A DNA stretch of 64,000 nt from JBEIHX01 sp040381075. GTDB lineage: Bacteria > Pseudomonadota > Alphaproteobacteria > Caulobacterales > Aquidulcibacteraceae. Within the stretch, counting starts at the first letter, position 1, and the number at the start of each line of letters is the position of its first letter. This document shows positions 17,298 through 25,207 of the stretch, in pieces. The DNA lies in contig JBEIHX010000015.1 of assembly GCA_040381075.1 (NCBI GenBank), positions 1-64,000 on the forward strand, read 5' to 3'. The notes below the pieces were generated by a model that was not told the DNA's origin, searched no databases, and was given only the letters and a program-made list of their open reading frames with translations. Position numbers and translations under genes: made by a program.

Positions 17298-17984
17298 ATG
17301 GCCAGGGTTCTTGTCATTGGCGCAAGCCGCGGGATCGGACTGGAGCTCGCGCGCCAGTGCGCCGAGGCTGGCGACGCCGTCATTGCAACGGTCCGCAGCC
17401 GGGCGACGGTTGATCGGCTGCAGGCAGCCCTGGATGGCAGACCAGGGTGTCGCATTGTTGACCTTGACCTTGCGGACCCGGCCTCCATCAGCGCCGCAGC
17501 CGGCCAGATCAGCGAACCCCTCGACGAGGTCATCGTGGTTGCCGGCGCAGGCGGCGGCGCCCGCCAGAGCGTCGATGACATCGATGTCGCGGAATGGCGA
17601 CGCACGCTTGATGTGAACACGATCGGTCCGCTCCTTGCGGCGGCCGCGTTCAAGCGCAATCTGCTTGCCTCGGGCAATGGCAAGCTCATGTTTGTGACCA
17701 GTCAGCTGGCCGCTTCCACCTGGCCCATGGGCGGGCGATACATCTACGCCTCCACCAAGGCGGCGCTGAACAAGGTGGCGCAGGCGCTCGCCATCGATTG
17801 GGCCCGCGAGCCGATCAGCGTGCTGTTGATGCATCCAGGCTGGGTGCAGACGGACATGGGCGGACCGAAGGCTACCCTGCCCGTTGACGAGAGCGCACGC
17901 GGCGTGCGCGCTGTCCTGCGCGCCGCCGGCAAGGCGGAGTCCGGGAAATTCTTCAAATGGAATGGTGAGATTCATCCCTGGTGA
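17298..17984 (+). CDS. SDR-family oxidoreductase (SDR 2)
   Basis: 228 residues. The cofactor motif GASRGIG lies near residues 8-14. Unusually for the sheet motif, NAG is replaced by VVAGAGGGAR. The catalytic Ser is in VTSQLAAST and YASTK supplies Tyr/Lys. LLMHPGWVQTDMGG is the substrate-loop block seen in C-factor-like and sniffer-type SDRs. The C-terminus lacks the usual VDGG motif and ends in FFKWNGEIHPW. The start at 17298 puts the Rossmann motif at the N-terminus. It leads the plus-strand group SDR 2, SnoaL 3 and ThuA-like, all closely spaced. Confidence 0.9.
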   Translation: MARVLVIGASRGIGLELARQCAEAGDAVIATVRSRATVDRLQAALDGRPGCRIVDLDLADPASISAAAGQISEPLDEVIVVAGAGGGARQSVDDIDVAEWRRTLDVNTIGPLLAAAAFKRNLLASGNGKLMFVTSQLAASTWPMGGRYIYASTKAALNKVAQALAIDWAREPISVLLMHPGWVQTDMGGPKATLPVDESARGVRAVLRAAGKAESGKFFKWNGEIHPW

Positions 17985-18036
17985 CGCCTGGCGGCCCGCC
18001 CGCCGGTGCTGCGCCTCCTGGCCATGGAGACACGTC

Positions 18037-18456
18037 ATGAGTGAGACCGAGACGGCGGACCGCATTGCCCTCATGGACGTCATGCTGCGTTACGCGGCGG
18101 GGATCGATGATGGTGACATGGACATGTACGCTGACTGCTTTGCCGATGACGTAGTGGTCCATCCCGGCGCCGGGGAGGCGATCCGTGGGCGGGACAACTG
18201 GCTGGCGTATGTGCGCCAGCGGCTTCTCGCCTACGGCGCCACGCAGCATATGCTCGGGCCGCAGCTGGCGACCATCACCGGCGACAGCGCCGAGTGCCGC
18301 ACGGATGTGCAGGCGACCCATTTCTACAAGGACGACATGAGCCGCACGATGACATTGTGGGCCACCTATCGCACCAGCATGCAGCGGATCGGGCAGCGGT
18401 GGAAGATCAAGGCCCATCGCCTTGACCGCCGCGGCGTGCGCCTGCAGGGCGGCTGA
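18037..18456 (+). CDS. SnoaL/NTF2-fold protein 3
   Basis: 139 residues of SnoaL-like fold. ADRIALMDVMLRYAAGIDDG, MYADCFADDVVVHP, WLAYVRQRLLAYG, TQHMLGPQLATITGDSAECR and QRWKIKAHRLDRRGVR follow the family order (N-terminal helices, His-rich beta strand, Trp-containing final strand). It is 52 bases after SDR 2 and 14 before the ThuA-like gene, so all three are probably cotranscribed. The window has three such proteins, which implies distinct roles such as lyase or isomerase steps in addition to any oxygenase subunit. Confidence 0.85.
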   Translation: MSETETADRIALMDVMLRYAAGIDDGDMDMYADCFADDVVVHPGAGEAIRGRDNWLAYVRQRLLAYGATQHMLGPQLATITGDSAECRTDVQATHFYKDDMSRTMTLWATYRTSMQRIGQRWKIKAHRLDRRGVRLQGG

Positions 18457-18470
18457 GGCGCGCATCCCCC

Positions 18471-19253
18471 ATGACAGAGCAACACGAGGACAGCGGGCGG
18501 CCAGGCCGCATCAACTGCGTGCTCATCGCCGGGGGCAGATACCATGATTTCGACTTTGCACGCCTCGAGCTCCTGAAGCTTCTCGCCGAGGATCCCCGCA
18601 TCCGGACCCGCGTGTTCGAGGACTACGAGAACCTTGCCGCCCTAGGCGGGGCCGACATCCTGATCACCTACACCTGCGACGTGGTGCCCTCGCTGGCCGC
18701 GCAGGAGGCGCTTGGAGACTGGCTGCAGGCCGGCGGACGCTGGTATGCCCTGCATGGAACCAATTCCTGGCTGCGCCGGGTCGACGGCGTCTGGTCGGCG
18801 CCGCGCTGGGCGCCGCTGTTTGCCGACCTGCTCGGCTCGCAGTTCCTGTCCCATCCCCCGATCGCTCCCTACCTGGTGACGGTGGCCGATCCTACCCACG
18901 ACTTCGTCGCCGGGATCGCGCCCTTCGAGGTCAGCGACGAACTCTATCACCTGGAGCGCCACGGTGATCTCCACGTGCTTCTGGAGGCGCACAACACCGA
19001 GACCGGACGCGGGTTTGCAGAGGGCGCCAAGGCCTGCGGCGCGCATCCGGTCCTGTACCTGAAGCACCACGGGGCGGGCGGCGTGCTCTACTTCACCCTG
19101 GGTCACTGCCGCGGTCATTACGACATGCAGCCGATGGTCGACTGGTGGCCGCGGATCGACCGGTGCTCGTGGGACCTGCCCGTCTTTCACACCCTGCTGC
19201 GCCGGGGCCTCGGCTGGCTAACGCAGGCGCCGCGCCTTGCGCCGCCCCCCTGA
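18471..19253 (+). CDS. ThuA-like domain protein
   Basis: 260 residues with a ThuA-like glutamine-amidotransferase fold: NCVLIAGGRYHDFDFARLEL, ADILITYTCDVVPS, GGRWYALHGTNSWL (where class I amidotransferases carry the nucleophile), FEVSDELYHLE, and GGVLYFTLGHCRGHYDMQPM near the end. ThuA homologues take part in disaccharide uptake or metabolism in rhizobia, but no catalytic mechanism is proven. Its place after an SDR and a SnoaL gene inside an oxygenase block suggests another substrate here. It follows SnoaL 3 by 14 bases. Confidence 0.85.
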   Translation: MTEQHEDSGRPGRINCVLIAGGRYHDFDFARLELLKLLAEDPRIRTRVFEDYENLAALGGADILITYTCDVVPSLAAQEALGDWLQAGGRWYALHGTNSWLRRVDGVWSAPRWAPLFADLLGSQFLSHPPIAPYLVTVADPTHDFVAGIAPFEVSDELYHLERHGDLHVLLEAHNTETGRGFAEGAKACGAHPVLYLKHHGAGGVLYFTLGHCRGHYDMQPMVDWWPRIDRCSWDLPVFHTLLRRGLGWLTQAPRLAPPP

Positions 19254-19616
19254 ACCGGACGATCGCGGCTGATGCGCGCCGCCGTCATGGGCCGCCGTCA
19301 TGGGCCGCCGGCAGGCCACCTGCAGCGCCCCCGTCTGGCCGCGGGCGATGGCGCGACCCACCCCGGGTTGCAGATTGGTGCTGGCGAGACTTTTGCTCGC
19401 GCGCGCCGCCCTGGCGCGCCGCAAGGTCGCGCTGCGTCCGCCCCTGCGGCCACGGCGCAATGTTGCGAAAATGGCACAAACCTGCCTCGAAGGGCAAGAA
19501 CGCCGGGACCGCTGGCGCTTCAGCCTCACTGCATCTTGGTCCCGGGCCGCGCACCATGCCTAAGATCGATCGCGGTTGATGGGCCTTCCCATCCGTTTGG
19601 TTGCGGTCAGGCATGC
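19254..19616. other. Intergenic region upstream of luxR-type gene
   Basis: This 363-base gap lies between the ThuA-like stop and the LuxR-type regulator. It contains two perfect copies of GCCGTCATGGGCC at 19281-19306. AT-richer sequence nearer the regulator probably carries its promoter. Open frames continue through from the regulator but have no family similarity. I see no clear lux-box palindrome. Confidence 0.45.
19281..19306 (+). repeat. 13-bp tandem duplication
   Basis: Two perfect adjacent copies of GCCGTCATGGGCC just downstream of the ThuA-like gene. Confidence 0.95.
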
Positions 19617-20399
19617 ATGAGCTACATTGAAACGCTTCACGACGTTGAAACGGTTCGGATCGCAGGGCTCGATGACATCAGTCGGGCTGCGGAAGCCCTC
19701 TACGGGATCGTCCGTTCCCGGGTGGAGATGCGGATCGCCATCACCCACAACATCGCCGACCGCAGCACCCCCGTGGATGAGCAGGGCCGCCTGCTGGCCG
19801 AAACAGTCTTTCCCCCCAGCCAGAGCAAGGACGCCTGGTGGCGCCGGGGCAATGTGGCGCTTGATTCCCCGCTCGTGGCGGCCTGCCGGTATGAGGCAGA
19901 CCCCTTCTGGGTCAATGCCGACGGCTTTCGGCCGAAACGTCCGAACCGGGCCCTGGACTGCATCGACCTCGATGACTTCGAACGACGGGCCATGACGCGC
20001 GCGGCCATCGTTGCGCCCGTACACCTGCCATTTGGCCAGATCGGCGCAGCAAGCCTCCATCCAACGGATCCAGACCACACCGACCTCTCCCGGGAGTTTG
20101 ACAGCTTCGCCAATGAATTCTCGTTCCTCGCAGCGGTCTTCATTCGAAGCTATGCAAAATGCGTCAGTGCACCGAAAGAGATTCCAGCCTGGACCAAGGT
20201 GACGCGGCGCGAGCTTCAGTGCATCCATTGGGTTTCCCTCGGCAAGACCGATGACGAAATCAGCGTCATCCTGAACCGCTCGCGCGCCACCGTGCGCTTC
20301 CATCTCCACAATGCCGCAGTAAAGTTTGGCGCCGTCAATCGCAGCCAGCTTCTCTTACGCGCCGGGCAGCTTGGCTACATAAGCCATCCGCAGCGCTAG
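19617..20399 (+). CDS. LuxR-type regulator with autoinducer-binding-like domain
   Basis: 260 residues. The N-terminal part resembles the autoinducer-binding domain: WWRRGNVALDSPLVAACRYE, then ADPFW, and AIVAPVHLPFGQIGAASLHP, matching the G-x-x-x-P-x-H...G-x-x-G strand of LuxR sensors. The C-terminus is a GerE-type helix-turn-helix: TRRELQCIHWVSLGKTDDEI, then SVILNRSRATVRFHLHNAAV and KFGAVNRSQLLLRAGQLG. No luxI-type synthase is in the window, so this is a LuxR solo that may sense an exogenous acyl-homoserine lactone or a pathway compound. The ATG at 19617 starts the conserved region. The downstream SDR 3 is the obvious target. DNA-binding recognition helix looks intact. Confidence 0.88.
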   Translation: MSYIETLHDVETVRIAGLDDISRAAEALYGIVRSRVEMRIAITHNIADRSTPVDEQGRLLAETVFPPSQSKDAWWRRGNVALDSPLVAACRYEADPFWVNADGFRPKRPNRALDCIDLDDFERRAMTRAAIVAPVHLPFGQIGAASLHPTDPDHTDLSREFDSFANEFSFLAAVFIRSYAKCVSAPKEIPAWTKVTRRELQCIHWVSLGKTDDEISVILNRSRATVRFHLHNAAVKFGAVNRSQLLLRAGQLGYISHPQR

Positions 20400-20500
20400 G
20401 AGCCAACAGAAAAACTACCACGACATGTGACCCGAGGCAGGTTTCCAGGGCCGGCGCCGATGCGAAGCGGCTGAAGCGGCTTTGCCGTCTGGCAGGTACC

Positions 20501-20529
20501 TTCACAATGCAGCGATCTGAAAAGATAAC
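20501..20529 (+). promoter_or_regulatory. Predicted sigma70-type promoter for SDR 3
   Basis: TTCACA (20501-20506), 17 bases, GATAAC (20524-20529), in the 262-base gap between the LuxR-type gene and SDR 3. A 7-base inverted pair ACGTATG/CATACGT (about 20528 and 20635) lies downstream. This is a pattern match only. Confidence 0.35.
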
Positions 20530-20661
20530 GTATGCGGATCTGCCTTGTGCGCATAGTCTTCATTGGCGATGAATTCTCTGGGTCGACCCGCAGGAAGACC
20601 GGTGGCGACCCTGCCGCCTTCTGCTGCAGCTACCCATACGTCCGGGACAGGAGGAACAGTG

Positions 20662-21423
20662 ATGGATCTGGGTCTGAAGGGAAAGAAGGTCATCCTGACC
20701 GGCGGCGGACGCGGCATTGGTCGCGCGATCCTTGAGGTGCTGGCGCAGGAGGGATGCGATGTGGCGTTCTTTGCGCGCAACCCGCACAATGTGATGGCGG
20801 CGCGCGACAGTGTCGCGACCTATGGCGGCCGGGTCGTGTGTGACGCCTTCGACATGGAGTCTGGCGCGGACGCCTACACGCAATGGCTTGCGGATGCAGC
20901 AGCGCGGCTTGGCGGCTGTGACATCTTTGTTCCCGCGGTCAGCGCCTCCGGGATGGGCGCGACCGGCGACTGGCAGAAATGTCTCGACCTCGACATGCTC
21001 GGCGTCGTGCGCGGCTGCGAGACCCTCAGCGCGGCCCTGTCCGCCAACGCCGATGGATCCATTGTCGTCCTGTCAAGCACAGCGGGACTGGAGACCTTCA
21101 TTCGTCCGCAGGCCTATAACGCCATCAAGGCGGCGCTCGTGGTCTACGCAAAACAGCTCGGACAGGCGCTTGGACCCAAGGGAGTGCGGGTCAACGTCGT
21201 GTCGCCCGGGCCAATCCAGTTTCCGGGCGGCAACTGGGACCGCATCCAGACGAACGCCCCTGAACTTTATGCAAAGACCCTGTCCCAGTTCGCCCTCGGG
21301 CGCATGGGCGGCTGCGAAGAGGTGGCGCGCGCCGTCGCCTTTCTCGCAAGCCCTGCCGCTTCCTTCATCACCGGTGTGAACCTGGTGGTCGACGGCGGGT
21401 TCACCAAGCGCGTTCAGTTCTGA
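20662..21423 (+). CDS. SDR-family oxidoreductase (SDR 3)
   Basis: 253 residues. The cofactor motif TGGGRGIG is at residues 13-20. The catalytic Ser lies in VLSSTAGLE and Tyr/Lys in YNAIK. GVRVNVVSPGPIQFPGGNWD and FLASPAASFITGVNLVVDGG form the substrate loop and C-terminus. The NAG sheet motif is replaced by PAVSASG. The GAGGAAC ribosome-binding site at about 20651 fixes the start at 20662. It stands alone between the LuxR-type gene and the convergent RHO 3 gene. It probably oxidises a hydroxylated intermediate made by one of the Rieske enzymes. Confidence 0.92.
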   Translation: MDLGLKGKKVILTGGGRGIGRAILEVLAQEGCDVAFFARNPHNVMAARDSVATYGGRVVCDAFDMESGADAYTQWLADAAARLGGCDIFVPAVSASGMGATGDWQKCLDLDMLGVVRGCETLSAALSANADGSIVVLSSTAGLETFIRPQAYNAIKAALVVYAKQLGQALGPKGVRVNVVSPGPIQFPGGNWDRIQTNAPELYAKTLSQFALGRMGGCEEVARAVAFLASPAASFITGVNLVVDGGFTKRVQF

Positions 21424-21470
21424 AAACCCTGCCGGCGTTTTCGCGGTGAACTGGTAAAAGGACGGGCGGC

Positions 21471-22907
21471 TCAGCGCGGCTGCAGCTGCGCTAAGCCGTC
21501 TGGCCCGAGGACCGCCGGCGCTTCGTCCCCCGGGCGGTCGCCCATTGCGAGATAGCGGTCGATCATGTTGTGAAGGCGCAGGACGCGACTTTCCTGACCC
21601 GACAGATAGCCGCCCCGAAAGGCGCGGGAACGAAGTCCGACCTGCTGCAGCAGGAAGATCTCGATGTCTCCATCGATGGTGCGACCCATCGACTTTTCTC
21701 CGAGGGCAAACTCCTCGTGGGCGACCTCTGCCTGCCGGTCAACGATGCCGATGGTGGTTCGCACCGGCGCAGTTTCGCCGGCGGGCTGGCTTGCATACCA
21801 CCAGTTGTCAAATACGCATTTCTCTGGGTCGGTGGCGTGGGGGCGCGCCCGCAGGAAGTGAAACCCATCGCTCCACAGGGAGACCGCGAAGTTGGGGAAC
21901 AGGGTGTAGTGACAGACGTCGGTCAGCTGATCGTCGGTCATGTTTTCGTAATGCGTGTAGCCGCGCTGCGGGCCAAGCCGCCGCTTGGCCTGCTGCAGGG
22001 CTGTACGCGTCTCGAGTTGGCGTCCGGCAAAGCTGTCGGGATCAAGGCCCCACTCCTGCAGGATTGTCCGCAGGGGTTCTCCGATCGTGCCATCGGCATT
22101 GAGTGAGACACCTGCATAACCGCCGCGCATGATCATCCGATTATGCCCCTCGGCGCTCAGATCAAAGCGTGTCGTCCTGTAATTGGTATCGATGCCGGAG
22201 TGCATCCGCGCCCGCTCCACGGGATCGCCGACCGGCTTGTGCACGAAGGGCACGTGGTAGGATTCATTGAAGTTGTCGAGAACGATCTTCCAGTTGACCG
22301 GCAGCGTCGTGGTGTAGGCGTGGTATCGTTTCCACGTTTGGATCTGATAGGCGCTCCAGTCAGCCCAGATCGGCCCCAGGAACTCGCGCAGCGACACACA
22401 TCCAGGATCCATGTTGACCCAGATGAACCCCGCGAATGCCTCACACCGGACCGACTGCAGATGGACGACACCACACGGATCGCCCTGCGGAAAGTCGTCG
22501 CGGTCCGGCGCCGAAACAAGTGCGCCTTCCGTGGAGAAGGACCAGGCATGGTAACGGCAGACGAAGCGCGCCACGCGACCTTTCTTCTCCGACACAAGAA
22601 GATTTCCGCGATGCGGACAGACATTGTGGAACGCCTTGATGGAGCCGTCACGTTGGCGCACCATCACGAAAGACTCCGGCCCGACATCCTCGCGCTGCCA
22701 ATCGCCTGGCGCGGGGATCTCCGTCTCGCGACCGAGCAGAAGCCAGACCTTCGTCCACATCCTGTCCCATTCAAGCTCATAGAAGGCCCGCGACGAGTAG
22801 CGCGTTCCGTCGATGGGTCGGTTTGGCACCGCGAGTTTCGGCCAATCCGGCAGGCGTGTTGCAGTCCGTTCGCTCACGGCAGACCCCGTCACTGTGAAAG
22901 GAAACAT
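21471..22907 (-). CDS. Rieske oxygenase alpha subunit (RHO 3)
   Basis: 478 residues. Rieske ligands are C97-x-H99 (VCPHRGNL) and C117-x2-H120 (CRYHAWSF). The catalytic motif is VNWKIVLDNFNESYHVPFVH with H218 and H223, and E215 at the bridging position. The C-terminal GRTIDGDIEIFLLQQVGLRS probably gives the third iron ligand (an Asp in this block). Together with RHO 4 it forms a second subtype, distinct from RHO 1/RHO 2 by the D-N-F-x-E-x-Y-H pattern. The start at 22907 is the ATG nearest the conserved N-terminus. A GTG a few codons in is also possible, and the longer upstream frame is not conserved. The broken ferredoxin lies just upstream on the same strand. Confidence 0.92.
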   Translation of the reverse strand: MFPFTVTGSAVSERTATRLPDWPKLAVPNRPIDGTRYSSRAFYELEWDRMWTKVWLLLGRETEIPAPGDWQREDVGPESFVMVRQRDGSIKAFHNVCPHRGNLLVSEKKGRVARFVCRYHAWSFSTEGALVSAPDRDDFPQGDPCGVVHLQSVRCEAFAGFIWVNMDPGCVSLREFLGPIWADWSAYQIQTWKRYHAYTTTLPVNWKIVLDNFNESYHVPFVHKPVGDPVERARMHSGIDTNYRTTRFDLSAEGHNRMIMRGGYAGVSLNADGTIGEPLRTILQEWGLDPDSFAGRQLETRTALQQAKRRLGPQRGYTHYENMTDDQLTDVCHYTLFPNFAVSLWSDGFHFLRARPHATDPEKCVFDNWWYASQPAGETAPVRTTIGIVDRQAEVAHEEFALGEKSMGRTIDGDIEIFLLQQVGLRSRAFRGGYLSGQESRVLRLHNMIDRYLAMGDRPGDEAPAVLGPDGLAQLQPR

Positions 22908-23020
22908 CCACCCCACGACGCGGGAATTTTCCCGACAAAGCAAGCCGAACCCGCCCGCGCCATTGGCCCGGCTCCCGTTCTCCCGATGTAGCGCGACGTC
23001 GTGTGTCTGAAACAGCACAC

Positions 23021-23583
23021 TCAGGGACAACACTTCTTCGACCGGGTCGCCACCGCAGGCCCGGTGGCGTGACGCAGAGAGCAGACGGGGGCCCGCATCG
23101 CCCTGGCGACGGCGCCGCGCACCCATACGGTCAACGCGGATTGGATGTTCCACCGTAGACGGAGGCTGCTTGCCCTGAGGGCCGTCGTCCGGTCCAAGCC
23201 GCGCCCGTCACAGACTGCGCAAGGGCGTTCGGCTCCCATCCTGCGATGCCGCGGCAGAGACCAGACGCACACTTCTACAACGCCGTCCACGACGCGAGTC
23301 CTGAAGGTCGCAATGCCGCAGGCGGTGGGAGGTCCGAGACGCGCGCCGGTTCGCACATCAAACCGGGCGCCGTGCAAGGGACACACAAGCCTCGCGCCGC
23401 GCAGACGCCCGATTGACAGCGGACTGTCGGCGTGACTTCAGCGGTCTTCCCCACAGGCAACGACCCCGTCGACATTCGTCACCAGGACATCCCGATCCCT
23501 GACCCGATGAACGGCAAAGGCGCCCGATCGCCCGCAGCCAGGACTGGGGCAAATGCGCCATCGCCGTCGGGTGTGAGGTTCAT
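23021..23583 (-). pseudogene. Degenerate Rieske ferredoxin (frameshift plus TGA at ligand Cys)
   Basis: On the minus strand an ATG at 23583 starts NLTPDGDGAFAPVLAAGDR. Homology to the intact ferredoxin (14734-15144) then continues in another frame as FAVHRVRDRDVLVTNVDG, then VVACGEDR, so one base has been lost or gained near 23525-23540. In that second frame the first ligand Cys codon, expected in DRCSHADSPL, is TGA (23438-23440). After it homology resumes: SHADSPLSIGRLRGARLV, CPLHGARFDVRTG and VVDGVVEVCV. The normal C-terminal stop is also missing, and the frame runs about 70 residues of unrelated sequence. Three defects make this a decayed gene. It lies between RHO 3 and RHO 4 and was presumably their electron donor. 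Confidence 0.85.
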
Positions 23584-23810
23584 GCGATCCCGGGTCTGCG
23601 GTGGGGGAGTTGGAAGGGCCTGAGCGGCGGGCGGCGCATCACGTCCGGAAGGCCCATGGCGCGCCTCAGGCAATGGCGCGCCATTTCGGCGCCGACCGGC
23701 GCAGCGGCAAACCGACATGCAAGCGGGGCGCACCGTCTTGCGCGCGGAAGAGAAACAGGCCGGGTGCGTCCCTTCGAGGGGCGCGCCGGAACCCCATCAT
23801 CCTGCGGGGT

Positions 23811-25184
23811 TCACGCTGGCGCCTCCGCCTCTGCCCACGGCGAGGCGCGCAGCCAGGCGTCTACCCACCTGTGGAAGTGGTCGATGCGCGCTTCATCCAT
23901 ATTGAGGACTGCGCCTGAGAACCCGCGGGAATGCATGCCGGCCTGCATGTAGGGCAGCAAATACACATCCTGGTCGATGGTGACGCCAAGCGTCTTCGCG
24001 CCGGATTCGATGTCCTCCCGGGTGAACACTTCGGGCTCGGGACGCTCATCGCGCTCGTAGCGGATCAGGTTGGCGTCGACCCCAAGATTGCGTCCCCTCT
24101 TCGTGTCAACGGCGACTTCGCCGGGAACCTGCAGCGTCCACTTGTCGAACAGGCACCGGTCAGGGTCTTTCGGGTGCGGTCGCGCACCGTAAATCCAGAC
24201 CTCTTCCGGCTTGATCGTCATGAAGGTGTTCGGGAAAAGGTCGTATTGCAGCACATCGGTGACCTGTGCGTCGGACAAAGGCCCGTAATCGAGGCCCAGT
24301 TCAGCCCCGAGTATTCGCTTCTGGGCGCAGACCGCGGCGCGGATATCGCCAACCCGGTTGTCGAAGTCACGCCAGTCCAGCCCGAGCTGGCCCAGGCGTG
24401 CCTTCAGGCGGTCCGGAACGTGCGTGGGGATCGGGTAACGCGGGTTGGTCACGTACCCCTTGACCGCCGTTGAACTGTGGCCGAACGGGTAGAGTTCATT
24501 TTCCGAGGTGCTGCAGTCGACCATCGTGGCATGCTGGGGATGGATGAAGTCGACATGATACTGCTCCAGAAAATTATCCCGGAGCGTCTTCCAGTTGGCG
24601 TCCAGGATCAGCGTCTGGTGCTTGACGAGGCGCATGCGTTCGAAATGATATGGCGCAAGGTTTCCCATGATCGCGCCAAGGAAGTCGGCAAGGGGCGGCG
24701 CGCGCTCGTCCATGGTGATCCACACCAGACCTGCCCACGTTTCCACCCGCACGGGTTTGAGCGATCGCTGCGACCAATCCGTACACGGCGGAAACCGCTC
24801 CCTGTCTGGCGTATGCCGCAATGCACCATCGAGCCCGTAGGTCCATCCATGATAGGGGCACACGAGCTGATTGACGGCGCCGCGGGCGCCGAGAAGCACC
24901 CGATTGCCGCGGTGCTGGCAGACATTGTGGACGGCCGCCAGCCGGCCGTTCTCGCCGCGGCTGATGATGATCGATTCCCGACCGATCTCGAACAGGAAGT
25001 AGTCGCCGGGCCAGCGGACGTCCTCCTCCACACCCGCGAACAGCCAGGCCTTCGTCCAGACGGCCTGCCACTCCCGCGCCATGAAGTCTGCAGACGTGTA
25101 GCGTTCAGCGCTGAGGGTGGCGGGGCCGACCTGTGGCGCCGCCCTGTAGCGGCCAAAGTCAACATATCGCGTCGATTGAGGCAT
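23811..25184 (-). CDS. Rieske oxygenase alpha subunit (RHO 4)
   Basis: 457 residues. Rieske ligands are C89-x-H91 (VCQHRGNRVL) and C109-x2-H112 (CPYHGWTYGLDG). The catalytic motif is ANWKTLRDNFLEQYHVDFIH with H210 and H215, and E207 at the bridging position. GVTIDQDVYLLPYMQAGMHS near residue 410 probably gives the third iron ligand. The C-terminus HFHRWVDAWL is typical of the family. It is 23 bases downstream of SDR 4 on the same strand, so an oxygenase-dehydrogenase pair is likely. It belongs to the same subtype as RHO 3. Substrate unknown. Confidence 0.93.
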   Translation of the reverse strand: MPQSTRYVDFGRYRAAPQVGPATLSAERYTSADFMAREWQAVWTKAWLFAGVEEDVRWPGDYFLFEIGRESIIISRGENGRLAAVHNVCQHRGNRVLLGARGAVNQLVCPYHGWTYGLDGALRHTPDRERFPPCTDWSQRSLKPVRVETWAGLVWITMDERAPPLADFLGAIMGNLAPYHFERMRLVKHQTLILDANWKTLRDNFLEQYHVDFIHPQHATMVDCSTSENELYPFGHSSTAVKGYVTNPRYPIPTHVPDRLKARLGQLGLDWRDFDNRVGDIRAAVCAQKRILGAELGLDYGPLSDAQVTDVLQYDLFPNTFMTIKPEEVWIYGARPHPKDPDRCLFDKWTLQVPGEVAVDTKRGRNLGVDANLIRYERDERPEPEVFTREDIESGAKTLGVTIDQDVYLLPYMQAGMHSRGFSGAVLNMDEARIDHFHRWVDAWLRASPWAEAEAPA

Positions 25185-25207
25185 CCGCCGCGTCCCTTCG
25201 ATGGCGC

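Noticed and set aside
19272..19616. N-terminal extension of the LuxR-type regulator
   Set aside because: Low-complexity sequence including a 13-bp duplication; the sensor domain begins just after the ATG at 19617.
23438..23440. TGA in the ferredoxin as a selenocysteine codon at a Rieske ligand
   Set aside because: A separate frameshift 85-100 bases upstream and a missing normal stop show decay; the sequence downstream was not found to form an evident SECIS hairpin by eye. Kept only as a test in the findings.
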